From Poecilobothrus nobilitatus (lineage: Eukaryota > Arthropoda > Insecta > Diptera > Dolichopodidae): 64,000 bases of DNA. Of this stretch, positions 36,001 to 48,334 are shown piece after piece. Made by a program: the position numbers and the translations under genes. Numbering within the stretch: position 1 is the first letter of the stretch; the number at the start of each line of letters is the position of its first letter. Under the pieces are notes generated by a model. That model worked only from the letters and a program-made list of their open reading frames with translations. It ran no database searches and was not told the DNA's origin. The stretch covers positions 36,477,398 to 36,541,397 of the forward strand of contig OX352773.1 in assembly GCA_947095535.1 (NCBI GenBank). Reading direction: 5' to 3'.

Positions 36001-36944
36001 CATGACCAGATTCGAAATTTAAACCAAAAAAAAAAAAGTTAGCGAAGAATATTTTTCATTTGAAGTCTCATGGCCTTAATGTTAACACAAAAAAAAATTA
36101 AAATGGTGGAGGCACTGGGTCTGGGGTCTAACTCAGAAATATCTTTGTTCTTTCGAAATTTCAATGTTCTTGCTAAAACCGTACCGGAAATATTCGTTTT
36201 CATAAAATTTTATCACCATATAATGGTAATTTAAATGTACATAAAAAAGTTATTACACAACATTGATTTTTTTAAAACTCTCAAAAATATTTCAAAAAAT
36301 ATTAAAGTATTTTAATTTGAAATTTAGTTCAAGTTTTCAAAAATCCGGTTTTGCAATCTTTATTTTTGTTACAATTTGTCATGAAATATTTTTCCCTCTT
36401 CACTATTCTTCGGAAAATTTTCATACAAAACCGTTAGGCATTAAAATTTACTAGTAAAAAAATAAAAAAGCAAAAAACCGGAACAAAAAAAAAATATTGT
36501 TTTTCTTAATTGTTTAAGAAAAATAGATTGATCTTCTTATTGTCAAGAGTTTTTGGCTATAGGATTAATGGTCTGTGCCGAGACCTGATTTTTTTTTTCT
36601 TATATCCTTTTATACTTTTTTTTTGTAACAATTACTAAACATTATGAATTCGTTTTAATTTTCTTTTTAATTTTCGAATATCAGTTAAGATACTAAAATT
36701 TTAGATTCACACTGGCCAATAAATTAAAATGGGTTTGTTGTTATTATTTGTTCTGTGGTTTAGAAGTCAAAATTATTGAATAATTTCTTTATTTAAACAT
36801 TCCAGTAATTCAAAATCCGTCAAAGTTAATAAATTATGTCATAACAGTACAATAGTAGATTTACTGAAAAAAAAATTAAAAAGGAACATTTGTACAAAAA
36901 TGTAAGTTTTTAAATAAAGTTATTTATTTTGGAAATATGTATTT
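33098..36944. other. AT-rich intergenic DNA, no gene seen
   Basis: Overlapping frames of 77-103 codons exist on both strands at 33949-34260, but both are hydrophobic, AT-driven and lack recognisable domains or splice context. Similar phrases ACAACCATAAAATCGACGT (about 33698) and ACGACCATAAAATCACTTT (about 34070) hint at a weak local repeat. Otherwise A/T tracts. Confidence 0.5.
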
Positions 36945-37078
36945 GGAGCCTACGTGGCCTAGTGGGAAAGAGCGTATAAAATACGCTGCAAACACCGTAG
37001 AAGTGTGGTTTCGAATCTCACACACGTCGTAAGAATAATTTCTCCATACGTCATTTACAGCCACGCTGGAGTAAAAAA
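36945..37078 (+). mobile_element. SINE family A, copy 4 (3'-truncated)
   Basis: Head GGAGCCTACGTGGCCTAG with A box TGGCCTAGTGG, the hairpin GCGTATAAAATACGC, and B box GTTTCGAATCT (two changes from consensus). The body begins CACACACGTCGTAAGAATAA and runs to ATTTACAGCCACGCTGGAG, where it stops before the palindromic ATTTATGTGGC segment seen in copies 2, 3 and 5. The 5' arm CTACG is matched by CGTAG before the B box, in place of the CCTCGG/CCGAGG pair of copy 3. The minus-strand frame here is a shadow. Confidence 0.88.
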
Positions 37079-38204
37079 TAATATATTTAAGATAAAATAT
37101 ATAGCTGTTCACTAAGAAGAAGCAGAAATTACATTAGTCTTAATTATTTTATACAGAGAAAAATCATAAATTCATCGTAATTGCCTTAATGAGGGGGTAG
37201 CATGTTTGGTGAAGGTAGGGTATTATAAGTAAATGATGAACGACCTAATTTTTCTGCTCAGCTGAATTTTAGTTTTAGCAGTTTTAGCAGTTTTAGAAGT
37301 AATACAAAATTGTAAATTTTTTTTACATTTGCCTTAAAAAAATAATTAAGGTCGATTCTATCACTACGCCGGCACAGAATAAACGTGTTTATATGCATGG
37401 TAAACGAATATTGACGGCTCGTGTAAATCAAAAAACGCTAATCATATTTGCAAAAAACATTTTAAGGAACTATAAACTAAAATATAAAAATGGCTTTTAA
37501 AATACTTTTTCATTCTTTAATTTTAACTTTCTCTTTCCTATTAATTGGTCAAAAAATGGAGATGGTATTTAGTAGATTAAAATCCCACAAACTCTTAGAG
37601 AATTCGTGTTTGTTCTACTCCTCTATAAAAAAAAACTCCGATATAAAACGAAAATAAAACACTAATTTTATATGAGAGTTTAGAAAATCTTTTAAAAATT
37701 AATTTTGATAGAAGAATAAAAGAATTATGAAATTTAATTAATTTTAATTAATATAAAAGAAAAATGTAGTATATTATGTATGTTGATGTAAACTAAGATT
37801 AATATATAAGAATTTGAGAGGATTATTTATATATATAGGTATCAAGGCGCATAAATTATCAATTCCATTAAGATTTAGTTTTTCTTTTTGTTTTATTCAT
37901 TTTGTTCAAGAACAAAAAAAGGAGTTATCGTAGTTTTTAATTAAATATAGGGATATAGGTATTAGATATTACAGTCTTGTGGTCAAAATAAATTGAACAT
38001 TATGGAGCCCTCAACTAAAATGAAGTTATTAGATTTACATATAATAAAGCTGTTCGTATGAATATAGTTTAAGGGTATAATGAATTTGCTATTGTGTTTA
38101 AAACATCTTAAAGAAGAAAAGCTTTGATATGGCAAAGTATAGATATATTTTCCTTAGAATCGAATTCTGAATCGTTTTAGCTATATTATACGTCTGTCTC
38201 TATA
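37079..38204. other. AT-rich intergenic DNA leading into the satellite array
   Basis: Includes AGTTTTAGC repeated in short tandem at about 37270-37296. A slightly GC-richer patch (37350-37430, with ACTACGCCGGCACAGAATAA) is not recognised. The last bases before the array read CGTCTGTCTCTATA. Confidence 0.5.
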
Positions 38205-40698
38205 AGAGTTTTTGTGTAGAGGACGATATTTCTAAATAAAAAAACGAAGTCCGAAAATCATAACAAATTTATATTTCCTGAAAATGGATTTTGAAAATAC
38301 CGAACCTTTAAATCGATTGTTTTATCATTTCCCGTGGTTTTTTCACGATTTTAAGCTTATTTTCATATTATTTTTGCTTCTTCAGTAAAAACTGAATATA
38401 CTCCTTCAAAATAGGAATTTTGACCAAAAAATAGAGTTTTTGTGTAGGGGGCGATATCTCTAAATATAAAAACGAAATATGAAATTCATAACAAATTTAT
38501 GTCGCCTGAAAATGAATTTTGAAAATACTGAATCTTGAAATCGATTTTTCTACCATTTGCTGTTATTTTTTCACAATTTTAAGCTAATTTTGATATCATT
38601 TTTGCTTATTCAGTAGAAGCTGAATATTTTCCTTCAAAATAGGAATTTTGACCAAAAAATAGAGTTTTTGTGTAGGGGATGATATTTCTAAATATAAAAA
38701 CGAAATCCGAAACTCATAACTGATTTATATCGTCTGGAAATGGATTTTGAAAATAACGAATTTTTAAATCGATTTTTCTACCATTTCCACACGATTTTAA
38801 TCTTATTTTGATATCATTTTTGCTTCTCCAGTAAAAGCTGAATATTTCCCTTCAAAATAGGAATTTTGACCAAAAAATAGCGTTTTTGTGTAGGGAACGA
38901 TATTTCTAATTATAAAAACGAAATCCGAAACTCAGCTGATTTATATTGCCTGGCAATGGATTTTTAAAATAACGAATCTTTAAATAGATTTTTCTATCAT
39001 TTGCCGTTGTTTTTTCACGATTTTAAGGTTATTTTGATATGATTTTTGCTTCTTCAGTAAATACTGAATATTTTCCTTCAAAATAGGAATTTTGACCAAA
39101 AAATAGAGTTTTTGTGTAGCGGACGATCTTTCTAAATATAAAAACGACATCTAAAACTCAAAGCTGATTTATATTGCCTGGCAATGGATTTTTAAAATAA
39201 CGAATCTTTAAATGGATTTTTCTATCATTTGCCGTTGTTTTTTCACGATTTTAAGCTTACTTTGATATGGTTTTTGCTTCTTCAGTAAATACTGAATATT
39301 TTCCTTCAAAATAGGAATTTTGTCCAAAAAATAGAGTTTTTGTGTAGGGGACGATATTTCTAAATATAAAAACGAAATCCGAAACTCATAACTGATTTAT
39401 ATCGTCTGGAAATGGATTTTGAAAATAACGAATCTTTAAATCGATTTTTCTACCATTTCCCGTTGTTTTTTCACGATTTTAAGCTTATTTTGATATGATT
39501 TTTGCTTCTTCAGTAAAAACAGAATATTTTTCTACAAAATAGGAATTTTGACAAAAAAATAGAGTTTTTGTGTAGGGGACGATATTTCTAAATATAAAAA
39601 CGAAATCCGAAACTCATAACTGATTTATATCGTCTGGAAATGGATTTTGAAAATAACGAATCTTTAAATCGATTTTTCTACCATTTCCCGTTGTTTTTTC
39701 ATGATTTTAAACTTATTTTGATATCATTTTTGCTTCTTCAGTAAAAGCTAAATATTTTTCTACAAAATAGGAATTTTGACAAAAAAATAGAGTTTTTGTG
39801 TAGGGGACGATATTTCTAAATATAAAAACGAAATCCGAAACTCATAATTGATTTATATCGTCTGGAAATGGATGTTGAAAATAACGAATCTTTAATTCGA
39901 TTTTTCTACCATTTCCCGTTGTTTTTTCACGATTTTAAGCTTACTTTGATATAATTTTAGCTTATTCAGTAAAAACTGTATAATTTCCTTCAAAATAGGA
40001 ATTTTGAAAAAAAAATAGAGTTTTTGTGTCGGGGACGATATTTCTAATTATAAAAAAGAAATCCGAAACTCATAGCTGATTTATATTGGCTGGCAATGGA
40101 TTTTTAAAATAACAAATCTTTAAATCGATTTTTCTATCATTTGCCGTTGTTTTTCGACGATTTTAAGCTTATTTTGATATGATTTTTGCTTCTTCAGTAA
40201 ATACTGAATATTTTCCTTCAAAATAGGAATTTTGACCAAAAAATAGAGTTTTTGTGTAGGGGACGATATTTCTAAATATAAAAACGAAATCCGAAACTCA
40301 TAACTAATTTATATCGCCTGGAAATGGAGTTTTAAAATACCGAATCTTTAAATCGATTTCTCTACCATTTCTCGTTGTTTTTTCACGATTCTAACCTTAC
40401 TTTGATATCATTTTTGCTTATTCAGTAAAAACTGAATATTTTCTTTCAAATAGGAATTTTGACCAAAAAATAGAGTTTTTGTGTAGGGGACGATATTTCT
40501 AATTATAAAAAAAAATCCGAAACTCATAGCTGATTTATATTGGCTGGCAATGGATTTTTAACATAACAAATCTTTAAATCGATTTTTCTATCATTTGCCG
40601 TTGTTTTTTCACGATTTTAAGCTTATTTTGATATGATTTTTGCTTCTTCAGTAAATACTGAATATTTTCCTTCAAAATAGGAATTTTGACCAAAAAAT

Positions 40699-41834
40699 AG
40701 AGTTTTTGTGTAGGGGACGATGGATTTTTAAAATGACGAATCTTTAAATCGATTTTTCTACCTTTTGTCGTTGTTTTTTCACGATTTTAAGCTTATTTTG
40801 ATATGATTTTTGCTTCTTCAGTAAATACTGAATATTTTCCTTCAAAATAGGAATTTTGACCAAAAAATAGAGTTTTTGTGTAGGGGACGATGGATTTTTA
40901 AAATAACGAATCTTTAAATCGATTTTTCTACCATTTGTCGTTGTTTTTTCACGATTTTAAGCTTATTTTGATATGATTTTTGCTTCTTCAGTAAATACTG
41001 AATATTTTCCTTCAAAATAGGAAGTTTGACCAAAAAATAGAGTTTTTGTGTAGGGGACGATATTTCTAAATATAAAAACGAAATCCGAAACTCATAGTTG
41101 ATTTATATCGCTTGGAAATGGATTTTTAAAATAACGAATTTTTAAATCGATTTTTCTACCATTTGTCGTTGTTTTTTCACGATTTTAAGCTTATTTTGAT
41201 ATGATTTTTGCTTCTTCAGTAAATACTGAATATTTTCCTTCAAAATAGGAATTTTGACCAAAAAATAGAGTTTTTGTGTAGGGGACGATGGATTTTTAAA
41301 ATGACGAATCTTTAAATCGATTTTTCTACCTTTTGTCGTTGTTTTTTCACGATTTTAAGCTTATTTTGATATGATTTTTGCTTCTTCAGTAAATACTGAA
41401 TATTTTCCTTCAAAATAGGAATTTTGACCAAAAAATAGAGTTTTTGTGTAGGGGACGATGGATTTTTAAAATAACGAATCTTTAAATCGATTTTTCTACC
41501 ATTTGTCGTTGTTTTTTCACGATTTTAAGCTTATTTTGATATGATTTTTGCTTCTTCAGTAAATACTGAATATTTTCCTTCAAAATAGGAAGTTTGACCA
41601 AAAAATAGAGTTTTCGTGTAGGGGACGATCTTTCTAAATATAAAAGCGACATCCAAAACTCAAAGCTGCTTTATATTGGCTGGCAATGGAATTTTAAAAT
41701 AACGAATCTTCAAATCGATTTTTCTATATTTGCCGTTGTTTTTTCACGATTTTAAGCTTATTTTGATATGGTTTTTGTTTCTTCAGTAAATACTGAATAT
41801 TTTTCTTCAAAATAGGAATTTTGACCAAAAAATA
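40699..41834. repeat. Higher-order repeat: 568-bp block (170+170+228) in two direct copies
   Basis: Unit lengths run 170, 170, 228 (40699-41266), then 170, 170, 227 (41267-41833). The 170-bp units all lack the same 58 bases, joining GGGGACGA directly to TGGATTTTT. The shared breakpoint shows a single deletion that was then copied. The third unit differs between the two blocks: the first keeps GACGATATTTC, the second has GACGATCTTTC with AAAAGCGACATCC. Confidence 0.93.
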
Positions 41835-42971
41835 GAGTTTTTGTGTAGCGAACGATATTTCTAATTATAAAAACGAAATCCGAAACTCATAACTGATTTA
41901 TATCGTCTGGAAATGGATTTTGAAAATAACGAATCTTTAAATCGATTTTTCTACCATTTCCCGTTGTTTTTTCACGATTTTAAGCTTATTTTGATATGAT
42001 TTTTGCTTCTTCAGTAAAAACAGAATATTTTTCTTCAAAATAGAAAGTTTGACCAAAAAATAGAGTTTTTGTGTAGGGGACGATATTTCTAAATATAAAA
42101 ACGAAATCCGAAACTCATAGTTGATTTATATCGCTTGGAAATGGATTTTTAAAATAACGAATTTTTAAATCGATTTTTCTACCATTTGTCGTTGTTTTTT
42201 CACGATTTTAAGCTTATTTTGATATGATTTTTGCTTCTTCAGTAAATACTGAATATTTTCCTTCAAAATAGGAAGTTTGACCAAAAAATAGAGTTTTTGT
42301 GTAGGGGACGATCTTTCTAAATATAAAAGCGACATCCAAAACTCAAAGCTGCTTTATATTGGCTGGCAATGGAATTTTAAAATAACGAATCTTTAAATCG
42401 ATTTTTCTATATTTGCCGTTGTTTTTTCACGATTTTAAGCTTATTTTGATATGGTTTTTGCTTCTTCAGTAAATACTGAATATTTTTCTTCAAAATAGGA
42501 ATTTTGACCAAAAAATAGAGTTTTTGTGTAGGGAATGATATTTCTAATTATAAAAACGAAATCCGAAACTCATAACTGATTTATATCGTCTGGAAATGGA
42601 TTTTGAAAATAACGAATCTTTAAATCGATTTTTCTACCATTTCCCGTTGTTTTTTCACGATTTTAAGCTTATTTTGATATGATTTTTGCTTCTTCAGTAA
42701 AAACAGAATATTTTTCTTCAAAACAGAAAGTTTGACCAAAAAAAGAGTTTTTGTGTAGAGGACGATATTTCTAAATATAAAAACGAAATCCGAAATCATA
42801 ACTGATTTAGATCACCTGGAAATGGATTTGTAAAATACCGAATTTTTAAATTGATTTTTCTACCATTTCTCGTTGTTTTTTCACGATTCTAACCTTATTT
42901 TGATATCATTTTTGTTTATTCAGTAAAAACTGAATATTTTCCTTCAAATCAGAAATTTTGACCAAAAAATA
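41607..42971. repeat. Higher-order repeat: 683-bp three-unit block in two direct copies
   Basis: The diagnostic variant GACGATCTTTCTAAATATAA with AAAGCGACATCC and GCTGCTTTATATTGGC occurs in units 41607 and 42290. The next unit type, with AATTATAAAAACG, occurs at 41834 and 42517. The third pair, at 42062 and 42744, is preceded by the rare AAAACAGAATATTTTTCTTC. Spacing is 682-683 bp each time. Unit 42062 itself is closest to unit 41039, so blocks were shuffled more than once. Confidence 0.88.
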
Positions 42972-43233
42972 GAGTTTTTGTCTAGGGGACGATATTTCTA
43001 AATATAAAAACGAAATCCGAAACTTATAACTGATGTAGATCGCCTGGAAATGGATTTGTAAATTACCGAATTTTTAAATTGATTTTTCTACCATTTCTCG
43101 TTGTTTTTTCACGATTCTAACCTAATTTTGATATCATTTTTGTTTCTTTAGTTAAATCTGAATATTTTCCTTCAAAATAGAAATTGAGTTTTTGTGTAGG
43201 GGACGATATTGCTAAATATAAAAACGAAATCCA

Positions 43234-46200
43234 AAAAATATCTGTTCATCCGTCAACACGATAATGATAAGTTTTGTGAGCGATGTGAAAAATATTAGGA
43301 TAACCGTTTATTATATTATGTTTGTACGGATTTCCTATAGTTAACATCTACTCTACTCTCTTTCTATTTGTTCTAAATTTTACTTATTAAAAATAATTTG
43401 CTTTAAAGTTTAGTATAGGGAACTGATTATACAATATGTTGTTTTAAATATTACACATTTAATTAAAAAATAAAACAGAAAATATATGCGCCTAGAGGTG
43501 GTCTTCTAATGTTTAAAATTTATAAATTTAAAGATTTTTACATTCACGAATTGATGCAATAAAAACTTAAAACTATTTAAATTCATTATACAAAAATTTG
43601 TCCTGAAATAATTTATGCTTGAAAATTTTTTTAGATCTTCAAAGTCACTGTATTGATCTATTTTAAAATTTTGAAGGTGTCCATAGTTTTAAAGGGTGTG
43701 GATGGTACGTACAAAGTGTTTATGTCAATTCCATTAAAAATGCAGTAGAACTTGAGTTAGAACCATTTGAATAAATGGCTTTTTATACTTTGAGAGGTTG
43801 TTTTTTCGTAATTGGTTGTCCTTTTAAAGGTTTACATTTAATGTTTTAGATAAAATTCAAATTCTACTTTAAACATGATGATCTTAAACAATTAAATCAT
43901 CTTTTTGAAATATAAAAACATTTTGTTGTGAAAGAAAATTAAGGTTAAGGTTAACTTTAGATATAAATATAGGAAATTCCGTTAATTGTAGCATTTTTTC
44001 TCTAGCATAGTTAATGGTAATCGCATTGTCTTAATGTTAAAACTCGTATTTAATCATAAACCCCTCTATAGAAAGTATTAAAGGACATAAAATTGTTATG
44101 TAAGTATATAAAATATTTAATTTCTCAGGAGATTTCCCTAAGTTGACATTTATTCAAAATTAGTTTTTATGATCATTGCTAATAATAACCTAACCTAACT
44201 AATATAACCTAATGATTGGTAGAAATTTTTTATAAGTAAATCAAGAAAAAAAGTTAAACGTATATTTTCATTTGAAAACAATATTAAACAAACATTTTAA
44301 TTTTTGTTTAATATTGTGTTCAATTTTTGTTTAATATTAATATTCTAGTAATTGCTAAAAATTGCCTGTTCACCATTAAAGATTTTCTGTACTTCTTTCA
44401 ATAAAAACCATATAGAGGTTTTTAAAACTTTTCGTATTATAAGTTTAGATATACTTTTTTTATTTTACTTTTTAGCCTGGTTTTATCACAGTAAATTGCC
44501 TCTTTTTAATTTGTTGTTTAATTTTTTTTTTTTCTTTTTTTTAAAACATTTATTGATATCAGCAAAAATAAACCAAAAGAACCTTAAAGGTCTTTATAAA
44601 AAAACCAAAAAAAAAAAAAAAAAAAATTATAAATACTACAACTTCAGTTTAAATATGAATCGATACAATCAATTGAAAATTAAATATTTCTCATGAATTG
44701 GTTACCAATGTAAATTAATTTTTGGAATAATTGTAATTCTGATAATTTGTTTGTGAGGATTTGGGAACGTTCTAAAATTTCTGAAGTTCAAAATATTTTA
44801 GATTTTTTTTTTTCTTCTTTGTTAACATGTTTCCATTTTCTAATCCGTATTTCAAATCCCAAATGAAATCTTTATGAAATATCCTTAATAATATCTGCAG
44901 TAATTCTTTGAAAATTTATACAAATATTCTATTGGAAGAAAAAACAAAAAACAAAAAAAAAGCCTTAATATATTGATTGTATATTGAAATCAAAACCACT
45001 ACTTTTATACTAAAAATAAATACAGCAAACAAAAAAGCATTTATAAAACTATTGAATATAAATTTCAAAAAAAATTCAAAAGAAAAAAACAAAGAATTAA
45101 TTTTTGAGCTTAAGGAGATTTTCTATTCATTTTAAATCATACATATTATGTACAATACAATACAATTTTGATTCACTGTTCATTTAAATTGATTTTTTGT
45201 TCTGTTTTTTTTTTTTCATTCTAATAACCTATAACCATTCTCTTTTCTTTTTCTATTTTTCTACCCCTATATATATTGTATATATTGTATTAATTTGGAA
45301 TCTAGTATATAATATGTCCATACTCTATTCTATTATGTTCTATTGATTATAATCTGAAATATCTATGAATGAATGATTTACTTACTATAGTCAATTTACA
45401 GATTCATTAAAAATTGGTTCATATTATTATATCTGATGGGTACAAGGTAAATAATTTTATTTTATTTTTATATTACTTTTTTTCTTTTTTTTTTTGTAAT
45501 AATAATGAACAATAACTATTATGTACATTATTATACATTATATAATATATACATATAATCACTATACGTGATATATAGCTAAACATTTGATATGCAAGAC
45601 TAAAATAGAAAAACCACTGATTCATTTATTTTAACCAAAATGAAGAATAGGCTCAGGATGTAGCAGAGACTTAATTTGACGTGAATCAAAAAAAGTTATA
45701 CAGTGGTTAAATGATGAATATTTTATATTACCAACATTTTTATTAAGTCTACCGGAAATGTTAAAAATGCTATATTAGGTGTTTGTACGGTAATTTATGG
45801 TGGAATCCTGTTCCTCATAGATTGTGGATAAAATTAGAGTAGATAAATTTATAATGTGAGATGAAAAAAAAAAATGTTAAAAGATTAAATCAAATATTTA
45901 TTTTTTTCATGAAAAGTTTTATAGTCAAATCGTGTTTTATAATAAATAATGTTTGAAAGATATTGTTGAAGTATTTTAAAGAAATTCTGAAGCTAAACTT
46001 CAGAAAACTTATTTATTTTGCATTAAAGTTTAAATATGTACTATTCTGTTATATTGCAGGTTCCAGTTTTGTTCCAGCATTTTTTTTTTAATTTATTTGC
46101 TGTAGCATTAAGGCTACAAGAATACTCTCGTCTCTTTTCTTTGCCGAGATACTTCCTTCGGGCTATCTAAATACTACTTATTAATTTATTTAGTATTATA

Positions 46201-46271
46201 GATTATTTTGTTTGTATTAAATATATTTTACATGATATATGATGGCAAGGGGTATATATGGAAAATTAAAT
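43234..46271. other. AT-rich intergenic DNA, no gene seen
   Basis: The array exits into ATATCTGTTCATCCGTCAACACG. A short AACCTAACCTAACTAA run at about 44190-44205 resembles two telomere-type CCTAA units but is too short to mean anything. A 114-codon frame at 44352-44696 crosses T and A homopolymers and is low-complexity. A patch at 46090-46170 with GTAGCATTAAGGCTAC (imperfect palindrome) is unexplained. Confidence 0.5.
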
Positions 46272-46341
46272 TTTTGAGTTTGAATCCACACTGCCCCGGT
46301 TGATAAGTAATGTCATAAGCCACTCGGACATTAAAGCTCCC
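46272..46341 (-). mobile_element. SINE family B head, tRNA-derived (copy 2)
   Basis: On the minus strand the A box is TGTCCGAGTGG (46330-46320) and the B box TGGATTCAAAC (46288-46278), each close to RNA polymerase III consensus. The intervening sequence, CTTATGACATTACTTATCAACCGGGG, resembles a tRNA anticodon region. It shares the GAGTGG/AAGTGGTTA head style with 31084-31155, but the two are strongly diverged, so common origin is tentative. A 60-codon minus-strand frame across it is a shadow. Confidence 0.5.
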
Positions 46342-46528
46342 TATGCTGTATTTAAATTCACAAAATCTTTTACAAAAATATTTACAAATAATTTTTTTTT
46401 GACAAACCATTTCAACATTCTGACTTTTAATCAGTTTAGATTTAAATAATAAAGCTTATGTCCAAAACTCTTTTGAATTAAAAACTTCTTTATTTATTTC
46501 AAATTAAAATTAAAATATGACATTTTTA

Positions 46529-46708
46529 GTTTTTTTCCCCTGCCACATAAATGTGAAAAGGAAATCACTCAAACTTTTCTTTTGAGGAGAGGCTGTAAAT
46601 GTTGTAAGAGAGAATTTTTCTTACGATGTGTGTGGTATTCGAACCACACTCTTTCGGTAATTTACGGCGTATTTTATACGCCTTTGCACACTTAACCATC
46701 GAGGTTTC
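46529..46708 (-). mobile_element. SINE family A, copy 5 (near full length)
   Basis: On the minus strand: head CCTCGATGGTTAAGTGTG (A box decayed), hairpin GGCGTATAAAATACGCC, B box TGGTTCGAATACC, CACACACATCGTAAGA, ACATTTACAGCCTCTCC, CACATTTATGTGGCAGG and a poly(A) tail (T run at 46530-46536 on the plus strand). All body segments are present, so only point changes and small gaps separate it from copy 3. No clear target duplication was found. Confidence 0.88.
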
Positions 46709-48301
46709 TCATTTGAATTTTATTAGAATAATAAAAATCAAGAAATAATAATTTTAAACTAACAATTATATAAATTGAACTTAAAGAACACAAACTTCTG
46801 ATCGACTCAATGTATATCTAATATCTACAATTTATGTATAATTTTCCTTTCACAAAAAAAAAAAATAAATAAATTAAGTGTACGTCAATCAAATGTAAAG
46901 AATAGAAATTATGTTACCCTATTAAGTTTTAAGGAATATGATGGTTACATATGTACCTACAAGTTATTGAAGCTTTTTGATAATCACCATCATCATAATG
47001 AACTCAGCATTGGTATCATTATTCAATCATCATCACTATAATACTACATTGTTTAAGTTTGTATAGATATATGATATAACAGTTATCAGTAGGTGGCTTA
47101 TTTTTAGAATTTTTAAAAATTGTAACACATATACATTTTATTTATATATACAAGTAAATGAGATAAACTATAATGAAAATATACACCATTTCACCTATAA
47201 TAAAAAAAATTATTTTACATGCCTTAAGTTTTTTTACCATTGAAGCATTTTTTTTTTTGTTACATATGAAACTGTAAATAAAAAATTATATTTTTCTGTT
47301 TGCAAATTTCTTTTTTTATCATTCTCTAGTACTGATTACTGGGTAATATCTGATTTCATAATAACAAATTATCCTATAGTTTAGATTTAAATTATTTTTG
47401 GGGACTCAGATATTAGGAGCAACTCAATAAGGACGAATAGCAAAATAGAAAAGAACATGACAAAATAATATTGAAGTATGAAAGTCCTAATAAAATCTAT
47501 AGTTTATAATATAATAAAGTATACATATAGGTTTCAAATTTAGTCTAAACTAAGTCTAAGCTAAGTGAACCTTTAAAATAAAAAGTTAAAATTTTAGATA
47601 GAAATTAAAATATAAAAGTATTATACCTTCTTATAGCTCTTATCATAAATATATCAATCACATACTCGATCACAGTTTCTAAAACTATAATGGAAATTCA
47701 AAATTGTAAAATTAAATACAGTTAATTATGCTAAACAGGTCAACCTATGATCAATCAATCCCATAAATTATATATTATTATTATTATATTTAAAATGCTC
47801 TACAATTTAATCTGATTCGTTCATTCTAGGGGTTCTAAAGATTTTTATTTAATTTTTCATATTATAAATTAATGTAGACACCTGTTTGATTTTATGATCT
47901 TATTTATACTTTTCACCATTAATTAATTAGTAATTCTTATTAATTTTTCAATAACTTATTGTATTTCTATTATCGGATAAAAGTTTCAAACTTAAAATTG
48001 AAAAAATTCAATGTTTAATATTATTACAATAGGTATATAAAAGTAGGTAGGTTCTAATATTATCTGATATATTTTTATCCATCAGTATTTAAAAAACAAA
48101 AATTCTAATAATATTTAAAACATACTTTGGGGAATATTGATAAACATAACATTATTACAACAAAGTGTACTAAATAAATCATTCAGACCACCTTGATTAT
48201 CTTCACACTTCTTCTTTTGAAACTCATAAAAAGTATTTATTATGAATAAAAAGCAGTAAGTCTTTAGAAACTGCACATACCTATATTTGAATATAAAATC
48301 A

Positions 48302-48334
<33 letters not shown>

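Larger units (their letters stand above)
38205..43233. repeat. 5-kb satellite array, 228-bp monomer, 23 units plus a partial
   Basis: Taking AGAGTTTTTGTGTAGG as unit start, units begin at 38205, 38433, 38661, 38879, 39105, 39333, 39561, 39789, 40017, 40245, 40472, 40699, 40869, 41039, 41267, 41437, 41607, 41834, 42062, 42290, 42517, 42744, 42971 and 43185 (partial). Most are 226-228 bp; four are 170 bp. Fixed landmarks in each full unit are GACGATATTTCTAAATATAA, CGAAATCCGAAACTCATA, AAATCGATTTTTCTA, TTGTTTTTTCACGATTTTAA, TTTTTGCTTCTTCAGTAAA and AATAGGAATTTTGACC. Neighbouring units are very similar and edge units most diverged. No frame stays open through a unit. It is non-coding satellite DNA embedded in ordinary flanks; a centromeric or heterochromatic role cannot be judged here. 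Confidence 0.98.

Noticed and set aside
38205..43233. The 228-bp satellite considered as a CRISPR array or a coding repeat
   Set aside because: Whole units repeat without unique spacers, and each frame is interrupted by stops within every unit; the genome is eukaryotic in character.
44185..44215. AACCTAACCTAACTAA run, considered as interstitial insect telomere repeat
   Set aside because: Only about two and a half CCTAA units; too short to distinguish from chance.
44352..44696. 114-codon forward frame
   Set aside because: Runs through T and A homopolymers, giving poly-Phe and poly-Lys; no coding texture.
45600..45870. Apparent similarity of a TTACCAACATTTTTAT phrase and a GAATCCTG.TCCT phrase to 33003 and 2982
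   Set aside because: Matches are short and not co-linear; within chance expectation for this composition.
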